Origin: Microbacteriaceae bacterium
GTDB taxonomy: Bacteria; Actinomycetota; Actinomycetes; Actinomycetales; Microbacteriaceae
DNA length: 8,294 bases
NCBI GenBank assembly: GCA_025463615.1
Contig: JAODAU010000158.1
Location: 1 to 8,294, forward strand
Reading direction: 5' to 3'
Shown piece by piece: positions 6,550 through 8,294 of this stretch (position 1 is its first letter; every line of letters begins with the position of its first letter). A program made the translations under genes and the position numbers. The notes under the pieces were generated by a model. That model did no database searches, was not told the DNA's origin, and saw nothing but the letters and a program-made list of their open reading frames with translations.

Positions 6550-7502
6550 GACTCATCTTCTTTCAGCATTGACCGCACGTAGAACGAGCTGATCAGGATG
6601 GTGAGCAGCAGCACGAAGATCGACACGGCCGAGGCGGTCCCGAAGTCGCTCTTGCCCGTGCCGAGCTGGTAGATGTAGGTGCCGAGCAGGTTGGTCTCGC
6701 TGGCGATCGAGCCGGCATCCTGCAGCAGCTTGATCTGGGTGAAGACGCGCAGGTCCCAGATCACCTGCAGCAGCAGCACGATCGAGATCACCGGGCGGAT
6801 GATCGGAACGATGATGCCCCAGAAGCGCTGGGTGGGCGTCGCGCCGTCCATCTGGGCGGCCTCGAGCACCTCGCCCGAGACCTGCGTGAGCGCGGCGTAG
6901 AGCGAGAAGGCCACGAACGGCACGCTCATCCAGACCACGATGATGAGGGCCACGAAGTAGAAGCTGATCGGATTCTGCAGCCAGTTGTGCTGCTCGAACG
7001 GCAGGCCGATCGCCGACAGCACCTTGTTGATCACGCCGCTTCGCCAGTCGAACAGCCAGTTCCAGACGGTCATCGCCGCGACGTCGGGCATCGCCCAGGC
7101 CAGCAGCAGCGCGATCTGGATCATCACGCGGATGACGGTGTGCACCACCTTCATCAGCAGGGCCATCAGCACGCCGATGGCCATCGTGGCCGCCGCGGCC
7201 GCTGCGCAGAAGAGCAGGGAGCGACCGATCACTGTCCACATGTAGGGGTCGGTCGCGAGGGCGATGTAGTTGCCGAGGCCGACGAACTCGGCCGGCTGGC
7301 CGAACTGCTGGGCGAGGCCGAACTTCTGCGTCGAGGTGACGATCTGCCAGACGAGGGGGTAGCCCATCGCGAGCACGATGATCACGACGGCGGGGATGAG
7401 GAGGAGGTACGGGGTGGAGACGAAGCGACGGCGGCGGGTGACGGGCACGGGCGGCGGCACCGCGGCATCCACCTTCTCGGTCAGCGGGGCGAACGTTGTC
7501 AT
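6546..7502 (-). CDS. Carbohydrate ABC transporter permease (MalF type)
   Basis: First membrane subunit of the same CUT1 sugar importer. The protein has 318 residues. A cytosolic proline- and arginine-rich N-terminus (1-28, ending 'VTRRRRFVS') is followed by a first helix at about 30-53. 'EFVGLGNYIAL' at 72-82 is typical of the MalF/UgpA-like branch. Further helices lie near 96-118, 123-147, 180-204, 230-250 and 290-310. The EAA loop is 'EAAQMDGATPTQRFWGIIVP' (214-233; Glu214, Asp219, Gly220). The ATG at 7502 has the strongest ribosome site in the window, AGGAGG six bases upstream. It lies 85 bases after the binding-protein gene, with a GC hairpin between them, and overlaps the next permease by GTGA. 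Confidence 0.94.
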   Translation of the reverse strand: MTTFAPLTEKVDAAVPPPVPVTRRRRFVSTPYLLLIPAVVIIVLAMGYPLVWQIVTSTQKFGLAQQFGQPAEFVGLGNYIALATDPYMWTVIGRSLLFCAAAAAATMAIGVLMALLMKVVHTVIRVMIQIALLLAWAMPDVAAMTVWNWLFDWRSGVINKVLSAIGLPFEQHNWLQNPISFYFVALIIVVWMSVPFVAFSLYAALTQVSGEVLEAAQMDGATPTQRFWGIIVPIIRPVISIVLLLQVIWDLRVFTQIKLLQDAGSIASETNLLGTYIYQLGTGKSDFGTASAVSIFVLLLTILISSFYVRSMLKEDES

Positions 7503-7505
7503 GGG

Positions 7506-7514
7506 TCTCCTCCT
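7506..7514 (-). promoter_or_regulatory. Strong Shine-Dalgarno site of the first permease gene
   Basis: Read on the minus strand the bases are AGGAGGAGA, with AGGAGG ending six bases before the ATG at 7502. It fixes that start codon. It contrasts with the weak sites at the overlapping genes downstream, which probably rely on translational coupling. Confidence 0.8.
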
Positions 7515-7541
7515 CTCGGGTGAACCTCAGGTCAAGGATGG

Positions 7542-7576
7542 TGCGCGGGGCGGCCGCTGGGGGGCCGCCCCGCGCA
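7542..7576 (-). terminator. GC-rich hairpin between binding-protein and permease genes (attenuator / mRNA stabiliser)
   Basis: Perfect 14-base arms TGCGCGGGGCGGCC (7542-7555) and GGCCGCCCCGCGCA (7563-7576) enclose a 7-base loop. It starts 11 bases after the binding-protein stop codon and ends about 40 bases before the permease start. The minus-strand sequence after the stem has no T-run, so complete termination is unlikely. Such hairpins after binding-protein genes commonly protect the upstream message or partly terminate it, so that much more binding protein than permease is made (established for malE-malF-type operons). The role here is inferred. Confidence 0.65.
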
Positions 7577-7587
7577 GGTGGTTCTGT

Positions 7588-8294
7588 TTACTTGCCGTTG
7601 AGCAGCGGCGTCAGCTTGGCGTCGTACTCCTTCGCCAGCGCCTTCAGGTCGGTCGAGTCCTTGATCTTGCTGAAGAACTCCTCGAGCACGTTCGACGACT
7701 CGACGGATGCCCAGCCGGGCGCGGCCGGGGTCAGCTTCGAGTTGGCCGACGACACGATGAGCGCCTTCGCGAACTCATCGGAGCCGAGGGTGTCGACGTA
7801 CTTCTTGTTGGCCGGACCGAGGCCGTTCTTGCCGAGCATCTGCTGGTAGGTCGGGGAGAACATGATCTTCAGCAGGGTCTTGGCGAGGCCGGGGTTCTTG
7901 CTCTTGGCCGAGATGCCGATGTTCGAGCCGCCGGCGAACACCGGGGCGGCCTTTCCGTCGTCACCCGGGAGCGGGAAGACGCCGAACGTGTTGTCGTCCC
8001 AGGTACGGGTGACCTTTCCGTCGGCTCCGGTGCCCTTGGTGCCGATCGACCAGTGCGCCCAGCCGGGCGCCATGATGGTCGCGGCCGACAGCGACACGGG
8101 GGTCGCGGCATCCGCTGCCGTGGCTCCGGCGATCGAGTCGTCGTCGTTCAGGTAGATGTACTGGTTCGAGTCCTTGGCGTCGTTCGGCGCGTTGGATGCC
8201 GACTTGTAGATCGCCTGCAGCTGCTCGAGGCCCTTCTGGGTGGCCGCGCTGTCGAGGGTGCCGACCCACTTGCCGCCCTGCTGCTTGGCGATGT
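7588..8294 (-). CDS. Sugar ABC transporter substrate-binding protein, family 1, N-terminus cut by window
   Basis: C-terminal 234 residues of an extracellular sugar-binding protein; the frame is open to the right edge, so signal peptide and start lie outside. Visible parts match the C-terminal half of CUT1 binding proteins (usually about 420-440 residues). They include 'YIYLNDDDSIAGATAADAAT', a 'MAPGWAHWSIGTKG' segment likely near the ligand cleft, and 'FGVFPLPGDDGKAAPVFAGGSNIGISAKSK'-like sequence split across the hinge. After that come 'AKTLLKIMFSPTYQQ' and the closing helices 'VLEEFFSKI' and 'LKALAKEYDAKLTPLLNGK'. The many tryptophans and aromatics suit an oligosaccharide ligand. It is the first gene seen of the amino-sugar operon, ahead of the two permeases. 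Chitobiose or a cell-wall disaccharide is the likely ligand from context only. Confidence 0.92.
   Translation of the reverse strand, partial: IAKQQGGKWVGTLDSAATQKGLEQLQAIYKSASNAPNDAKDSNQYIYLNDDDSIAGATAADAATPVSLSAATIMAPGWAHWSIGTKGTGADGKVTRTWDDNTFGVFPLPGDDGKAAPVFAGGSNIGISAKSKNPGLAKTLLKIMFSPTYQQMLGKNGLGPANKKYVDTLGSDEFAKALIVSSANSKLTPAAPGWASVESSNVLEEFFSKIKDSTDLKALAKEYDAKLTPLLNGK

Noticed and set aside
4235..6556. A continuous 773-codon minus-strand frame that looks like a permease-glucosaminidase fusion.
   Set aside because: Upstream of 5659 the frame encodes only low-complexity Arg/Gly/Ala-rich sequence in the wrong frame of the MalG-type permease. The real permease frame ends at 5656 and NagZ homology starts at the overlapping GTG.

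Overview
The window looks like chromosome from a high-GC actinobacterium, probably of the Microbacteriaceae type. The reasons are very GC-rich coding sequence, frequent GTG starts, tightly overlapping genes, and sugar ABC importers encoded without their own ATPase. The species assignment is inference. There are eight protein genes, two of them cut by the window ends. No RNA gene, insertion sequence, CRISPR array or prophage piece was seen, and no stretch longer than 300 bases lacks a gene.

Right part, minus strand (8294 down to 2497): one apparent operon read right to left. It encodes a sugar-binding protein (start outside the window), two CUT1-type permeases, a cytosolic GH3 beta-N-acetylglucosaminidase (NagZ type), a ROK-family sugar kinase and glucosamine-6-phosphate deaminase (NagB). 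Three successive junctions are 4-base GTGA start/stop overlaps. A strong GC hairpin separates the binding-protein gene from the first permease gene. Together the genes suggest import of a GlcNAc-containing oligosaccharide (chitobiose or a cell-wall disaccharide), cleavage in the cytosol, phosphorylation of the released amino sugar, and deamination to fructose-6-phosphate. The deacetylase (NagA) and the transporter ATPase are not in the window.

Middle (1344 to 2499): a plus-strand MurR/RpiR-type regulator (1534-2415) converges on nagB. The 81-base gap between them carries a near-perfect inverted repeat with 25-base arms, probably a bidirectional terminator.

Left part: a family-5 (oligopeptide type) lipoprotein binding protein runs off the left end on the minus strand. 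It diverges from the regulator. The 190-base gap holds a 32-base palindrome whose arms can be read as the -35 and -10 boxes of both divergent promoters, a good candidate autoregulatory operator. Pairing a MurR-like regulator with both an amino-sugar operon and a peptide-type importer suggests a locus for scavenging chitin or peptidoglycan fragments. The parts are familiar. I did not find a clearly new biological system; the novelty lies mainly in the regulatory DNA and the combination of genes.
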